Positions 1-8,306 of a DNA stretch of 64,000 bases are shown piece after piece; position 1 is the stretch's first letter, and each line of letters starts with the position of its first letter. The translations under genes were made by a program, and so were the position numbers. The DNA is from Blastocatellia bacterium (GTDB lineage Bacteria > Acidobacteriota > Blastocatellia > HR10): positions 95,970-159,969 of the forward strand of contig JANWYV010000006.1 in assembly GCA_025055075.1 (NCBI GenBank), given 5' to 3'. Under the pieces are notes generated by a model, which was not told the origin of the DNA, ran no database searches, and worked only from the letters and a program-made list of their open reading frames with translations.

Positions 1-340
1 CGATCGAACCCGTCTTGATCACCAGAAACTGCGTCCAGCCATAAAGGAAGCCCCAGAGTGGACCATACGCCAGACGCAGGTACACATACTCGCCGCCGAC
101 GCGGGAGAACGCCGCTCCCAACTCCGCATAGGTGAAGGCGCCCAGCAGCGATAATCCTCCCGCTAGGAGCCACACGGCGAAGACCAAGCCCGGCGCTTCC
201 ACCGCTCGCGCAATCGTGTTCGGGACGATGAAGATGCCCGTTCCGATAATAGTCCCCACGATGATCGAACTGGCCTCCTTGAGGCCGAGTCCGCGATGCA
301 GTTTCTCCTCGCCGAGTGTCGGCGTAGGAACAGCCATCAT
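1..340 (-). CDS. APC-family amino acid permease, N-terminal part (cut by window edge)
   Basis: The first 113 codons of a membrane transporter run off the left edge. The start is the ATGATG pair at 340/337, preceded by a GGGAGGGGG ribosome site; the second ATG has the better spacing. Residues 18-45 contain the motif GTIIGTGIF, typical of TM1 of amino acid/polyamine/organocation permeases, where the unwound glycine stretch binds the substrate backbone. A second hydrophobic helix (about 50-72) and a third (about 88-110) follow. It lies 14 bases after the M28 peptidase gene on the same strand, so it is probably the last gene of that operon and could import amino acids released by the peptidase. 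Substrate cannot be told from this fragment. Confidence 0.85.
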   Translation of the reverse strand, partial: MMAVPTPTLGEEKLHRGLGLKEASSIIVGTIIGTGIFIVPNTIARAVEAPGLVFAVWLLAGGLSLLGAFTYAELGAAFSRVGGEYVYLRLAYGPLWGFLYGWTQFLVIKTGSI

Positions 341-354
341 CCCCCTCCCTGGCC

Positions 355-2433
355 CTATTGGCGTTCCCGCAGCTTCACCCATCCTTTGGCCACCAGCTCG
401 TTGACGAATACTTCGATGTCCGTCAGCGCCACGTTCTCGAATTCGGCGGATGCCGCCCAATAGATGTGAGCGAGACTGCGCTCTCCATCAATCAAATTCT
501 TGACGAGAGTCGAGAGCCCAAGCCCCAGTCGTGGAGAAGTGTACTCGAGCCACGCGCGGAATTCCGGCCCCAGTGAGAGCGTGCGCATGGGGATGAACTG
601 ATGAAGGCGCCGCTCTTCGGCCTCCGGCTCCAACTCCTGCGGCGCGACGCCAAGCGTTCGACATGTGCGCTCATACTGCTCGGTCAAGAGCTGAACGGCG
701 GCTTCTTGAAGGACGAAGAGATTCCACGTGAAGCCGGACTCGTATTTGAGCGTGGCGACAGGATCAGAGGCTCCTTCAGCGAGCGCGAGCTTCGCGAGCG
801 AGGCGAGGATACGACTCTCGCGCTCGTACGCCTGTTGCACGATGTGATACGCGCGTTTGAAGCGCGCGTGGACGTCCTCGCGAGTGCCCTCAGCGATCCA
901 TTGCAGCGCTCGCGCTTCGGCCTCTCCAAGGCGTTCCGCTCCTCCCGCGCGCACTTCAGCCAAGAGCTTCGGTAAATCACGTGCCGTCGCATTGGCGAGG
1001 AAAAGACCACACGCCGCGCCCAGGAACACCATTCGCTTGAGCGCCGTGGGATCCAGATGTTCAACCCGATCCTCGCTCGTGTGGATGTATCGGAGCGAAG
1101 GCGCGGCCAGGCTGATCGAAGGGACGCCGATGCCGCTCGTCTCGAAGACGAGATGGTCCGACAGCGGCGCGTAGGGCCAGAATTGCAACGCGAAGGGATC
1201 GCGCGTCCCCGTCGGCGCCACGAAAAGCGGCGAAGGCGCGCGCCCAACAGGAGCCAGATCTGACGCCAAGCGCGCGATCGCGCGGATGATATCGTCGGCG
1301 AACGTCCCCATCCAGCTCGGCTGTCGAATCGCGATGAAATCCGTGCGTCCGTGCCGATCTCCGCCCGCTTGGTCAATGTTGACGTTCACCAACAGGCGGG
1401 AGGCTTCCTCGGGATTTGCGAAGAAGTAGCGATATGTGCTCTCGATCTCCGTCACCCACCAGAAGCGCATCGTTCGCAGAGGCGGTGGGATCTTCCCCTG
1501 GCGGATGAGTGTCAGAAGGACGCGCGCGATCTCTAAGAGGGCAGCGCTTCCGGAGGCATTGTCGTTCGCTCCCGGTGGCGGATGATCGAGATGAGCCGTG
1601 AAGACGATATCTTGATCGCGAACGCGCGTGCCGGGGATTTCGGCGACGACCATCTTCATCTGTCCCGGCCATCGCATATCCACGCGCAGACGGACGCGGG
1701 CACGAAGTCGTTCCCCCTGCGCTAACCGTTGCGCGAGCGCTCGACCGCGAGTCGGCGAGAGCATGAAGGCGAATCCGGGAGTTCCCTGCTTCGCGCGTTC
1801 TGGAGAGAGATATCCCCAGGCCACAGCTTCTTCGGACGCGGCGATGCCGAAGAATGCGCTCTGCGCGTAGGAGATGATCCCCACTGCTCCGCGTTCGACG
1901 ATCGCCAGTGGTTCGACCTGATGCGGCGGGCCGCTCGCCAGCACGATCTTCCCTCGCACGTCCACGCCGCGATAATCGGCCGCATTCGTCCCTCCGCCGA
2001 CGGCGACGATCTCGGCTTCCACCTCAGCATCGCGGCTGTATTGAGCGACGGAGAGCGGAAGCTCGGCCGCATCAGCGAGCTTGACCGGTTCCGGATCAAG
2101 CACCCAGAGTTCACCGCGCCGCACGTCCCAGGAGGGGACATCGGCAGGAAAGCTGAGAATGCGCACGCCGGCCAATCCCACAGCGCGCGCGCGTTCGGCC
2201 ACGATCTCAGCGGCGCGAGCGAATCCTTGAGAAGCCGGATATCGGGCGAGGGCCGCCAGTTCCGCCGTGATCGCTAGGACGCGCTCGCCCGAGGCTTCGG
2301 CGAGAAGTTGCGAGACGAGGTCCGAGGGCAACAATGACGCTGGTAGAGCGACCGCCGAAGGATTCGCGAGGCTCGCGAAGACGAGGATGCTCAGGAAAAG
2401 ATGCGCTCGACGCCGCGACCGAGTGAACCTCAT
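355..2433 (-). CDS. Secreted M28-family zinc aminopeptidase with PA domain and C-terminal winged-helix-like segment
   Basis: 692 residues. An N-terminal signal peptide (about 1-29) suggests export. A protease-associated (PA) domain spans roughly 135-245, inserted before the catalytic metallopeptidase core. M28 residues are visible: His281 in TAHLDH, Asp291 in ANDNASG, the general base Glu329 in WVTEIEST, Asp354 in NIDQAGG and His450 in YIHTSED. The usual Glu-Glu pair is Glu-Ile here, a variation I believe occurs in DUF4910-like M28 relatives. The last 70 residues resemble a winged helix rather than peptidase. The start overlaps the stop of the upstream dehydrogenase gene by ATGA. The family removes N-terminal amino acids from peptides using two zinc ions; the true substrate is unknown. 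Confidence 0.85.
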   Translation of the reverse strand: MRFTRSRRRAHLFLSILVFASLANPSAVALPASLLPSDLVSQLLAEASGERVLAITAELAALARYPASQGFARAAEIVAERARAVGLAGVRILSFPADVPSWDVRRGELWVLDPEPVKLADAAELPLSVAQYSRDAEVEAEIVAVGGGTNAADYRGVDVRGKIVLASGPPHQVEPLAIVERGAVGIISYAQSAFFGIAASEEAVAWGYLSPERAKQGTPGFAFMLSPTRGRALAQRLAQGERLRARVRLRVDMRWPGQMKMVVAEIPGTRVRDQDIVFTAHLDHPPPGANDNASGSAALLEIARVLLTLIRQGKIPPPLRTMRFWWVTEIESTYRYFFANPEEASRLLVNVNIDQAGGDRHGRTDFIAIRQPSWMGTFADDIIRAIARLASDLAPVGRAPSPLFVAPTGTRDPFALQFWPYAPLSDHLVFETSGIGVPSISLAAPSLRYIHTSEDRVEHLDPTALKRMVFLGAACGLFLANATARDLPKLLAEVRAGGAERLGEAEARALQWIAEGTREDVHARFKRAYHIVQQAYERESRILASLAKLALAEGASDPVATLKYESGFTWNLFVLQEAAVQLLTEQYERTCRTLGVAPQELEPEAEERRLHQFIPMRTLSLGPEFRAWLEYTSPRLGLGLSTLVKNLIDGERSLAHIYWAASAEFENVALTDIEVFVNELVAKGWVKLRERQ

Positions 2434-3434
2434 GCCTCCAGCTCCGCCAAAATCGCCTCAGTGAATTCCGTCGTCGTCGCCGTCCCTCCTAAATCGCGGG
2501 TGCGAATCTGCCGCTCGGCGAGCACCCGGCACAGAGCTGCGTAAATTCGATCGGCTGCTTCCGCCTCCCCGATGTGGCGCAGCATCATCAAAGCCGACAG
2601 GAGCATCGCCGTCGGATTAGCCAGATTCTTCCCGGCGATGTCCGGTGCGCTCCCATGCACGGCCTCGAAGACGGCAATCGTATCTCCGAGATTCGCTCCC
2701 CCAACAACCCCCAATCCACCGACGAGCCCGGCTGCGAGGTCGGAGATGATGTCCCCGTAGAGGTTCTCCAAAAGCAGGACGTCAAACTGCTGCGGATTCA
2801 TCACCAGCTGCATGCAAGCGTTGTCCACGATCTTCTCCTCGATCTCGATCTCGGGATAGTCGCGCGCGACGCGCCGAAAGCAGTCCAAGAAGAGCCCATC
2901 CGAGAGCTTCATGATGTTGGCCTTATGCACGGCTGTCACCTTCCGTCTCCGCTCTCGGCGCGCGTACTCGAAGGCGAAGCGCGCGATGCGCGTCGAGGCG
3001 CGCTCGGTGATGATCTTGAGCGATTCGACGACGCCCGGCACGACGATGTGTTCCAATCCCGAGTAGAGGTCCTCCGTGTTCTCGCGCACGACGACGAGGT
3101 CCACGGAGCCGAAGCGTGTGGGGATGCCGGGAAGGTTGCGCACCGGACGGAGATTGGCGTACAGGTCCAATTCCTTTCGCAAGCGCACGTTGACGCTCGG
3201 AAAGCCTTCGCCGATGGGCGTCGTGATCGGCCCTTTGAGAGCCACGCGGTTGCGCTCGATGGATTCCAAGACCGCGAAGGGGAGGGGATCGCCGTAGCGA
3301 TTGAGAGCTTGCATCCCCGCGACGTGCTCTTCCCACTGGATGGGGACGCGGGCTGCCGCAAGGATTCGCACGACGGCCGCGGAAACTTCTGGCCCAATGC
3401 CATCTCCCGGAATCAGCGTGATCGTATAGCCCAT
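2430..3434 (-). CDS. NAD-dependent isocitrate/isopropylmalate dehydrogenase family, probably isocitrate dehydrogenase
   Basis: 334 residues, the usual length for the NAD-type beta-decarboxylating dehydrogenases. The N-terminus has LIPGDGIGPEV and the middle has VRENTEDLYSG, a signature seen in isocitrate rather than isopropylmalate enzymes. Further on are the catalytic Lys in AVHKANIMK, the metal-binding segment LLENLYGDIISDLAAGLVGG and the nucleotide-site loop AVHGSAPDIAGKN. It would oxidatively decarboxylate isocitrate to 2-oxoglutarate in the cytosol. The start is supported by GAGGGATGAG upstream. It lies 24 bases after the amidohydrolase gene and overlaps the M28 gene by 4 bases. Homoisocitrate or tartrate dehydrogenase activity remains possible. 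Confidence 0.85.
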   Translation of the reverse strand: MGYTITLIPGDGIGPEVSAAVVRILAAARVPIQWEEHVAGMQALNRYGDPLPFAVLESIERNRVALKGPITTPIGEGFPSVNVRLRKELDLYANLRPVRNLPGIPTRFGSVDLVVVRENTEDLYSGLEHIVVPGVVESLKIITERASTRIARFAFEYARRERRRKVTAVHKANIMKLSDGLFLDCFRRVARDYPEIEIEEKIVDNACMQLVMNPQQFDVLLLENLYGDIISDLAAGLVGGLGVVGGANLGDTIAVFEAVHGSAPDIAGKNLANPTAMLLSALMMLRHIGEAEAADRIYAALCRVLAERQIRTRDLGGTATTTEFTEAILAELEA

Positions 3435-3458
3435 CGTCTCATCCCTCGTCCGTGCGCT

Positions 3459-4850
3459 TCAGCGATTTTTCGTCTCATTGCGCGGAACCTCGATCACGCG
3501 ACCATCTTTGATGACGAGGACGACGTTACGCAGCGCGTCCAGATCGAGCAATGGATCGCCATCCACGACGATCAAATCCGCTAGTTTGCCGGGCTCGATT
3601 GTCCCCAGCTCTTTCTCCCGACCCAGGGCTTCCGCTCCCATCCGCGTCGCCATCTGAATGACCTCGATCGGAGGGATTCCCATGCTCGCATAAAGCGCCA
3701 GTTCTTTGTAGAACCGACCGTGCGGGACGAGATCCGATCCCGTGTCGGGCCCGAGCGCGATCTTCACTCCCAGCAAGCGCGCGCGCGTGAGGGTGCGGAA
3801 GGTCTCTCGCAACGTGCGCTTCGGATCGTAGCCCCGTGCCCGCCATTCGAGCACATTGCGTCGCCAAAGGGTCGCTCGTTGACCGAGCGCTTGAAGGATC
3901 TCCGCCGGAAGCCGATTTTGTAGCGGCGGCTCGATCAGGTCTTCCTCGGTCTTCTCCACTGGGTCTATGCGCTGCGCCTGAATCTGATAGAGCGTCGGCA
4001 CGAGGATGATGTTACGACGCACCATCTCCAGCAAGAGCCGGTCGTCGTACGCGCGCAGAGGGGCCATGTGCTCGATCGTGTCCACGCCGGCCATCACGGC
4101 CAAGCGCACCGCCTCATCATACGGGACGTCTATATGGGCGGCGACCTTCAATCCCGCGCGACGCGCTTCGCTGACGATCGCCGAGAGTTCCTCGAGCGTG
4201 GGAAGCGGACGCTGGCGCGTCAGGCGGACCTTCACGAAATCAATGCCCTTGGCGATTTGCTCCCGGACTTTCCGGCGGGCGTCTTTCGCCCCATCGTATT
4301 CGAGGAAGAGAGGAGATGGGGGATGCGTCGGATCTCGCTTGACAAGCTGCGGCCCAGAAGCGAAGAGCCGCGGCCCTTCGGCTTCGATCTGCTCCCGCAG
4401 CTTGAGGACGAGTTCGCTCGATCCGCAATCGCGCAGGCTCGTCACCCCGGAGAGGAGATCGAGCCGAGCGTTTTGAAGGATCACGTGCCGAAGCTTCTCC
4501 GCCGTATCCGTGAACTCGGCGTCTCGCTCGCCAAGCCCGAGCCCTTCCAGATGCGCATGCGCGTCAATGAGTCCGGGGAGGATGAATTTCCCTTGCGCGT
4601 CAATCACATTCACGCCGGTGGGGATGCGCATGCGCCCCAGCCGTCCCACGGCCTTGATCCTGTTGCCGGCGATGAGAATGACGGGATTCTCAAACGGCAG
4701 GGGAGTATTGCCATCAATGAGCCATCCTCCGACGAGCGCCAGCGTGATCTCAGCGTCCGCCTCGTCGCGAGCGCGAGGGCGTTCCGGCACCCAGAGACCG
4801 CCGAGCACAAGAAGCATCATGGTGAGGAGGAGTCGTGTGCGCATGCTCAT
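3459..4850 (-). CDS. Secreted metal-dependent amidohydrolase (imidazolonepropionase-like)
   Basis: 463 residues from the ATG at 4850, chosen because it forms an ATGA overlap with the preceding gene and is followed at once by a signal peptide (MSMRTRLLLTMM and a hydrophobic core). The amidohydrolase fold is clear: the metal-binding HxH in GLIDAHAHLEG, a Lys in DFVKVRL that may be the carbamylated bridging residue, His in AAHIDV, His in TIEHMAPL, Asp in ALGPDTGSD, and a C-terminal beta-sandwich ending GKLADLIVVDGDPL. Exported members of this group often hydrolyse peptides or acyl-amino acids, which would fit the peptidase and permease encoded downstream; that is inference. Confidence 0.85.
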   Translation of the reverse strand: MSMRTRLLLTMMLLVLGGLWVPERPRARDEADAEITLALVGGWLIDGNTPLPFENPVILIAGNRIKAVGRLGRMRIPTGVNVIDAQGKFILPGLIDAHAHLEGLGLGERDAEFTDTAEKLRHVILQNARLDLLSGVTSLRDCGSSELVLKLREQIEAEGPRLFASGPQLVKRDPTHPPSPLFLEYDGAKDARRKVREQIAKGIDFVKVRLTRQRPLPTLEELSAIVSEARRAGLKVAAHIDVPYDEAVRLAVMAGVDTIEHMAPLRAYDDRLLLEMVRRNIILVPTLYQIQAQRIDPVEKTEEDLIEPPLQNRLPAEILQALGQRATLWRRNVLEWRARGYDPKRTLRETFRTLTRARLLGVKIALGPDTGSDLVPHGRFYKELALYASMGIPPIEVIQMATRMGAEALGREKELGTIEPGKLADLIVVDGDPLLDLDALRNVVLVIKDGRVIEVPRNETKNR

Positions 4851-5275
4851 CGTTCTGGCCAGGGGATCGTCATCTCCGTCGTGCGAGCCACAAGATCTGC
4901 GCTTTCCATCGTCCGGAGAGCATCCTCGTATTCTTCCGTGAGGGCGAAATCGAGGTCTCCGGAGAAAGACGGTTCGCACGCCTTCCGAGGTCTTTTCGAA
5001 ATGGCCGCCAGCTCTTTGGCGGGCGCGCGGACGGATTCGCGGGGCTTCAGAAGGAGCTCACCCACGTCATGTCGTCGCACGAGCCCAATGCTCACCTGTC
5101 GCCGCGTGCCTTTCAACGTTAACGCCACAAGTTCTTGGACCTCGCTGCCGACGTCTTTGGTGCCCCTCATGAAGATCCCACGCGCCCGCTGCTTTGGAGC
5201 TCCTTCGAGAAAATACGGAAGAAGCACCTCGAAGGGCGCGCGCGTAGAAGGTCGCACGATGTTCGTTTCCGACAT
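4847..5275 (-). CDS. Small protein of unknown function, first gene of the peptidase operon
   Basis: 142 residues from ATG 5275; an in-frame ATG at 5311 would add 12 residues but sits only about 15 bases from a TACAAT -10-like box, so the inner start is preferred. The sequence is soluble and rich in Lys, Arg and Glu, with no signal peptide, no membrane segment and no Cys motif. I recognise no domain. A central stretch (SEVQELVALTLKGTRRQVSIGLV) looks like alternating helix and strand. Its stop overlaps the start of the amidohydrolase by ATGA, so the two are very likely co-translated. It is divergent from the aldo/keto reductase. Reality as a gene rests on the overlap and the position, not on homology. 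Confidence 0.55.
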   Translation of the reverse strand: MSETNIVRPSTRAPFEVLLPYFLEGAPKQRARGIFMRGTKDVGSEVQELVALTLKGTRRQVSIGLVRRHDVGELLLKPRESVRAPAKELAAISKRPRKACEPSFSGDLDFALTEEYEDALRTMESADLVARTTEMTIPWPER

Positions 5276-5377
5276 CGCGCGACGCTCAAGCTCTATTTTC
5301 CCCTCGCGCATGGTATCGCTATTGTACAGCAGGCTTTGCTAAAATAACCAGTCCTTTCGACGAAGAGGAGAGAACGA

Positions 5378-6502
5378 ATGGCGCGACGAGCGACACGAGA
5401 GGGAACTGAACGATTCCGCGCTCGATTTGCGGAAGCGCAAGCTGCGGGGCATTTCCGCGAGGCCTTTGGGCTTTGGATCTCCTCGATCGGCATCGGCACG
5501 TATCTTGGCGCATCGGATGCGGAGACCGATCGCGCCTATGGGGAGGCCATTGCGTGGGCTCTTCAGCGGGGCAGCAACGTCATTGACACGGCGATCAACT
5601 ACCGCTGTCAACGCAGCGAACGAGTCATTGGCGAGGTGCTCGCGCGACTAGTCGCGGCCGGGACGATCGCGCGCGATGAGGTCCTCGTGGCGACCAAAGG
5701 AGGGTACATCCCCTTTGACGGACATCCTCCGCGAACGCGCGCGGAGTGGCAGCGTTACTTGGAGGAGACCTTCTTCCGGCCCGGCATCCTTCGACCGGAG
5801 GACGTCGTCGGCGGCATTCACAGTCTCGCGCCGCGCTACTTGGAGCATCAATTGGAGACGAGCTTGCGGAATCTGCGCTTGGAGACCGTGGACGTCTACT
5901 ATCTGCACAATCCGGAGCAGCAATTGGAGGAGATCTCCCGCGAAGAATTTCGCCGGCGCATGCGCGCAGCGTTCGCGTGGCTGGAGGAGAAGGTGGCTGA
6001 GGGGAAGATCGGCGTCTACGGGACGGCGACGTGGGAGGGGTATCGCGTCCCACCGGACGAGCGGGTTCATTTGTCGTTGGCCGAGCTGGTCGCGCTCGCG
6101 AAAGAAGTGGGTGGGACGGACCACCATTTTCGCGTCATCCAACTTCCGTATAACCTTCTCATGCCAGAGGCGAGTCTGCTGCGCACGCAAACGCTCGGAG
6201 GGTGGCAAGTCTCCGTCCTAGAGGCCGCGGAGCATTTGGGGATCGTTGTCATGGCGAGCGCGCCGCTTTTACAAGGGCGACTCGCAGCGCAGTGGCCGGT
6301 GGCCAGAGCGGATGCCCTCAAGGGCTTGACCGCGGCGCAGCGAGCGCTGCAGATCGTTCGCTCGACGCCAGGGATCACGGTCGCGCTCGTCGGAATGAGT
6401 CGTCGCGCTCACGTCGAGGAGAATTTGCGCCTGGCGGATATCCGACCGCTCTCGCGGGAGGAATGGCGTCAGATACTGTTCATCCAGCATGGGGTCGGCT
6501 GA
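5378..6502 (+). CDS. Aldo/keto reductase family oxidoreductase
   Basis: 374 residues. After a 35-residue basic N-terminal extension the TIM-barrel begins at SSIGIGTYLG. The catalytic tetrad of the family can be placed: Asp and Tyr in NVIDTAINYRCQRSE, Lys in VATKGGY and His in YYLHNPE. The C-terminal cofactor segment GITVALVGMSRRAHVEENL resembles the NADPH-binding loop with a following helix. The start at 5378 has a strong GAAGAGGAGAG ribosome site. It probably reduces an aldehyde or ketone with NAD(P)H in the cytosol; substrate unknown. The next gene starts 31 bases downstream on the same strand. Confidence 0.88.
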   Translation: MARRATREGTERFRARFAEAQAAGHFREAFGLWISSIGIGTYLGASDAETDRAYGEAIAWALQRGSNVIDTAINYRCQRSERVIGEVLARLVAAGTIARDEVLVATKGGYIPFDGHPPRTRAEWQRYLEETFFRPGILRPEDVVGGIHSLAPRYLEHQLETSLRNLRLETVDVYYLHNPEQQLEEISREEFRRRMRAAFAWLEEKVAEGKIGVYGTATWEGYRVPPDERVHLSLAELVALAKEVGGTDHHFRVIQLPYNLLMPEASLLRTQTLGGWQVSVLEAAEHLGIVVMASAPLLQGRLAAQWPVARADALKGLTAAQRALQIVRSTPGITVALVGMSRRAHVEENLRLADIRPLSREEWRQILFIQHGVG

Positions 6503-6533
6503 CATTTGAGCATTTTTGGCGTGGAGGGGGAGC

Positions 6534-7409
6534 GTGCTTCCGAAGCGAGAAGGCGCGCGGCCATTGTTTCACGTCTTCCTCCTGACGAGCGGTTACATGA
6601 TCGTCGAAGCCGTCGGGGGATGGCTGACCAATAGTCTCGCGCTTTTGGCCGATGCTGGGCATATGCTCACGGATGTCGCGGCCTTGGCCTTGGCCCTGGG
6701 TGCGATGTGGATGTGCGAGCGGAGCGCGCCACCGGAGAAGACCTACGGCTATTATCGGCTCGAGATCCTCGCCGCGTTGCTGAACGCTGTCATCTTGATC
6801 ATCATCTCGTTGGCCATCTTCTATGAGGCCTACGAGCGTCTCCAACAACCACCGTATGTGCGGGGAGCGGAGATGATGCTGATCGCGCTCGGTGGGCTCG
6901 TCGTCAATGGAATTGGCGCCGCGCTCTTGCATCGGGCGCGCCACCAGAGTTTGAACGTGCGGGGGGCCTTCCTGCACGTCGTGAGCGATGGGATGGGATC
7001 GATCGGCGCATTGTTGGCTGGAGGACTCATCTGGGCGAAGGGATGGTATCTCGCCGATCCCGCCATCAGTCTCTTGACGGGCGGATTGATCATCGTCTGC
7101 GCGTGGCGATTGCTCAAAGAGGCGGTCAATATCTTGATGGAAGCGACGCCCGCGCACATTGATATCGCGGGCGTGGAGCGCGTGATCCGCAGCGTCCCGG
7201 GGATTCAAGATGTTCACGATCTGCACGTCTGGACGATCACCTCGGGGAAGGATGCTTTGAGCGCGCACGTCATCTTAGCGGAGGATCATGCCTCACCGAA
7301 GGAAGTCCTCCAAAAGATTCGCGCGCGGCTGAAGGAGGTCTATGGGATCGAGCATGTGACGATTCAGATCGAGACGCCCGACTTCGAGGAGGAGGAGATC
7401 CATTTCTGA
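6534..7409 (+). CDS. Cation diffusion facilitator (CDF) family metal exporter, CzcD/ZitB type
   Basis: 291 residues from GTG 6534, chosen because GGAGGGGG ends just upstream with correct spacing; the same frame is open to a TTG at 6516 without a site. Six transmembrane helices are predicted. Metal-site residues are visible: ALLADAGHMLTD in TM2 (Asp, His, Asp) and HVVSDGMGS in TM5, where the usual HxxxD reads H-V-V-S-D. The cytoplasmic C-terminal domain has the expected GIQDVHDLHVWTITSG motif and ends near HVTIQIE. It should export Zn2+ or a similar divalent ion in exchange for protons. No His-rich cytoplasmic loop is present. It may be co-transcribed with the aldo/keto reductase. Confidence 0.9.
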   Translation: MLPKREGARPLFHVFLLTSGYMIVEAVGGWLTNSLALLADAGHMLTDVAALALALGAMWMCERSAPPEKTYGYYRLEILAALLNAVILIIISLAIFYEAYERLQQPPYVRGAEMMLIALGGLVVNGIGAALLHRARHQSLNVRGAFLHVVSDGMGSIGALLAGGLIWAKGWYLADPAISLLTGGLIIVCAWRLLKEAVNILMEATPAHIDIAGVERVIRSVPGIQDVHDLHVWTITSGKDALSAHVILAEDHASPKEVLQKIRARLKEVYGIEHVTIQIETPDFEEEEIHF

Positions 7410-7419
7410 GCGAGATGCA

Positions 7420-7449
7420 TTGACCGCTTTCCGCGATCGGTGATACAAT
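7420..7449 (+). promoter_or_regulatory. Sigma70-type promoter of the tmRNA gene
   Basis: TTGACC at 7420-7425 and TACAAT at 7444-7449 are separated by 18 bases, close to the consensus for a housekeeping promoter. Initiation would fall near 7456, a few bases before the mature tmRNA 5' end at 7462, as expected for a transcript trimmed by RNase P. Confidence 0.75.
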
Positions 7450-7461
7450 CGCTTGTGGTTT

Positions 7462-7819
7462 GGGGGTGACATGGGTTCGACGGGGGTCAAGAGGCGACGG
7501 GGTGCATGCCGGGTACCGTGCCGGCCCGAAAGAGGCACGGAAAAAAATAACTGCCAACGTGCAGTACGCTCAGGCCGCGTGAAGACGGCCTCGCTCCTCC
7601 TCGCCTCGCCCGCGGGTGAGGGAAGGGGCGTCGACCCAGACGGGCTCGGTCAGGGTGATTGATCGGCGCGCCCTGGCGACATCGAGCAGCCGATCTAGTT
7701 GCGCGAGGCGCGCGTCGCCTCGCCTCCTCGCGCGACGAATCGTCGAGAGGCGACTAAGCATGTAGAACCTCGCGCCGGAAGGCCCTCGGACAGCGGTTCG
7801 ATTCCGCTCACCTCCACCA
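7462..7819 (+). ncRNA. ssrA: Transfer-messenger RNA (tmRNA)
   Basis: A 358-base gene with the 5' signature GGGGGTGACATGGGTTCGACGG and a 3' T-arm/acceptor ending GGTTCGATTCCGCTCACCTCCACCA. The acceptor arms 7462-7468 (GGGGGTG) and CACCTCC pair over seven positions with one G-U, and the CCA (7817-7819) is encoded. The most likely resume codon is GCC at 7553, after AAAAAAATAACT, giving the tag ANVQYAQAA and a TGA at 7580-7582; it resembles the ANDENYALAA tag of E. coli. A start at GCA 7535 would give a longer tag in the same frame. The RNA rescues stalled ribosomes with SmpB and marks the nascent chain for proteolysis. Confidence 0.95.
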
Positions 7820-7844
7820 TTTTTCATGTCTTGAATCGGCGATC

Positions 7845-8300
7845 ATGTTTGACGAGCTTTTCTTCTCATCGTTCAAGAGTGCGGAGGAACGAGCCTCCAA
7901 GTTGGAGCGATTGGCCGAGATCCAAGATGAGCTGCAACGGCTCATTGATGTGCGACGACGCCTGATGGAGCGACTCGCGCGCATGCGGAGCGAGCTGGAG
8001 GGACATCGTCGGGAGAGTCTCGACATCCGCATGCGAACCATGGATTTGGTGAATCGCATCCGGCGACGACTCCAGGAATCCCCTGGCAGCTCCATCACTC
8101 CGGAAGAGGAGCGTATGCTCGCTGAGCTCGAAGCCTGGCAGCAGCGCTTGGAGCGGGACATCTCCGATCTCGAACACCGCGTGAAGGTCGCCGCCTTCGA
8201 GGCCGAGAGCCTGGAGGTCACATTGAACGAATTGCGCGAGCAGGCCGACGCCATCGCCACTGAGCTGGAGCAGGAAGAAGGATTCTCCGAGAAGCATTGA
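7845..8300 (+). CDS. Coiled-coil protein of unknown function
   Basis: 151 residues, charged and almost entirely helical: heptad-like Leu/Ile spacing runs from about residue 12 to 75 and again from about 85 to 140, broken by a loop with Pro and Gly (QESPGSSITP). No signal peptide or membrane segment. No Cys, so it is not a zinc-ribbon protein of the CT398/DUF164 type, although the two-helix hairpin shape recalls the N-terminal part of that group. It starts 26 bases after the tmRNA, lacks a clear ribosome site and ends 7 bases before rph, so it may be translated as the first gene of the rph operon. Function unknown. Confidence 0.6.
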   Translation: MFDELFFSSFKSAEERASKLERLAEIQDELQRLIDVRRRLMERLARMRSELEGHRRESLDIRMRTMDLVNRIRRRLQESPGSSITPEEERMLAELEAWQQRLERDISDLEHRVKVAAFEAESLEVTLNELREQADAIATELEQEEGFSEKH

Positions 8301-8306
8301 AAACCG

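Noticed and set aside
2574..3584. Long plus-strand open frame opposite the isocitrate dehydrogenase-like gene
   Set aside because: It is the antisense shadow of a well-supported conserved gene; the peptide is rich in Arg, His and Asp and has no domain pattern. Long antisense frames are expected at this GC content.
7453..7662. Open frame across the tmRNA
   Set aside because: The region is explained by tmRNA structure: paired acceptor ends, T-arm and encoded CCA.
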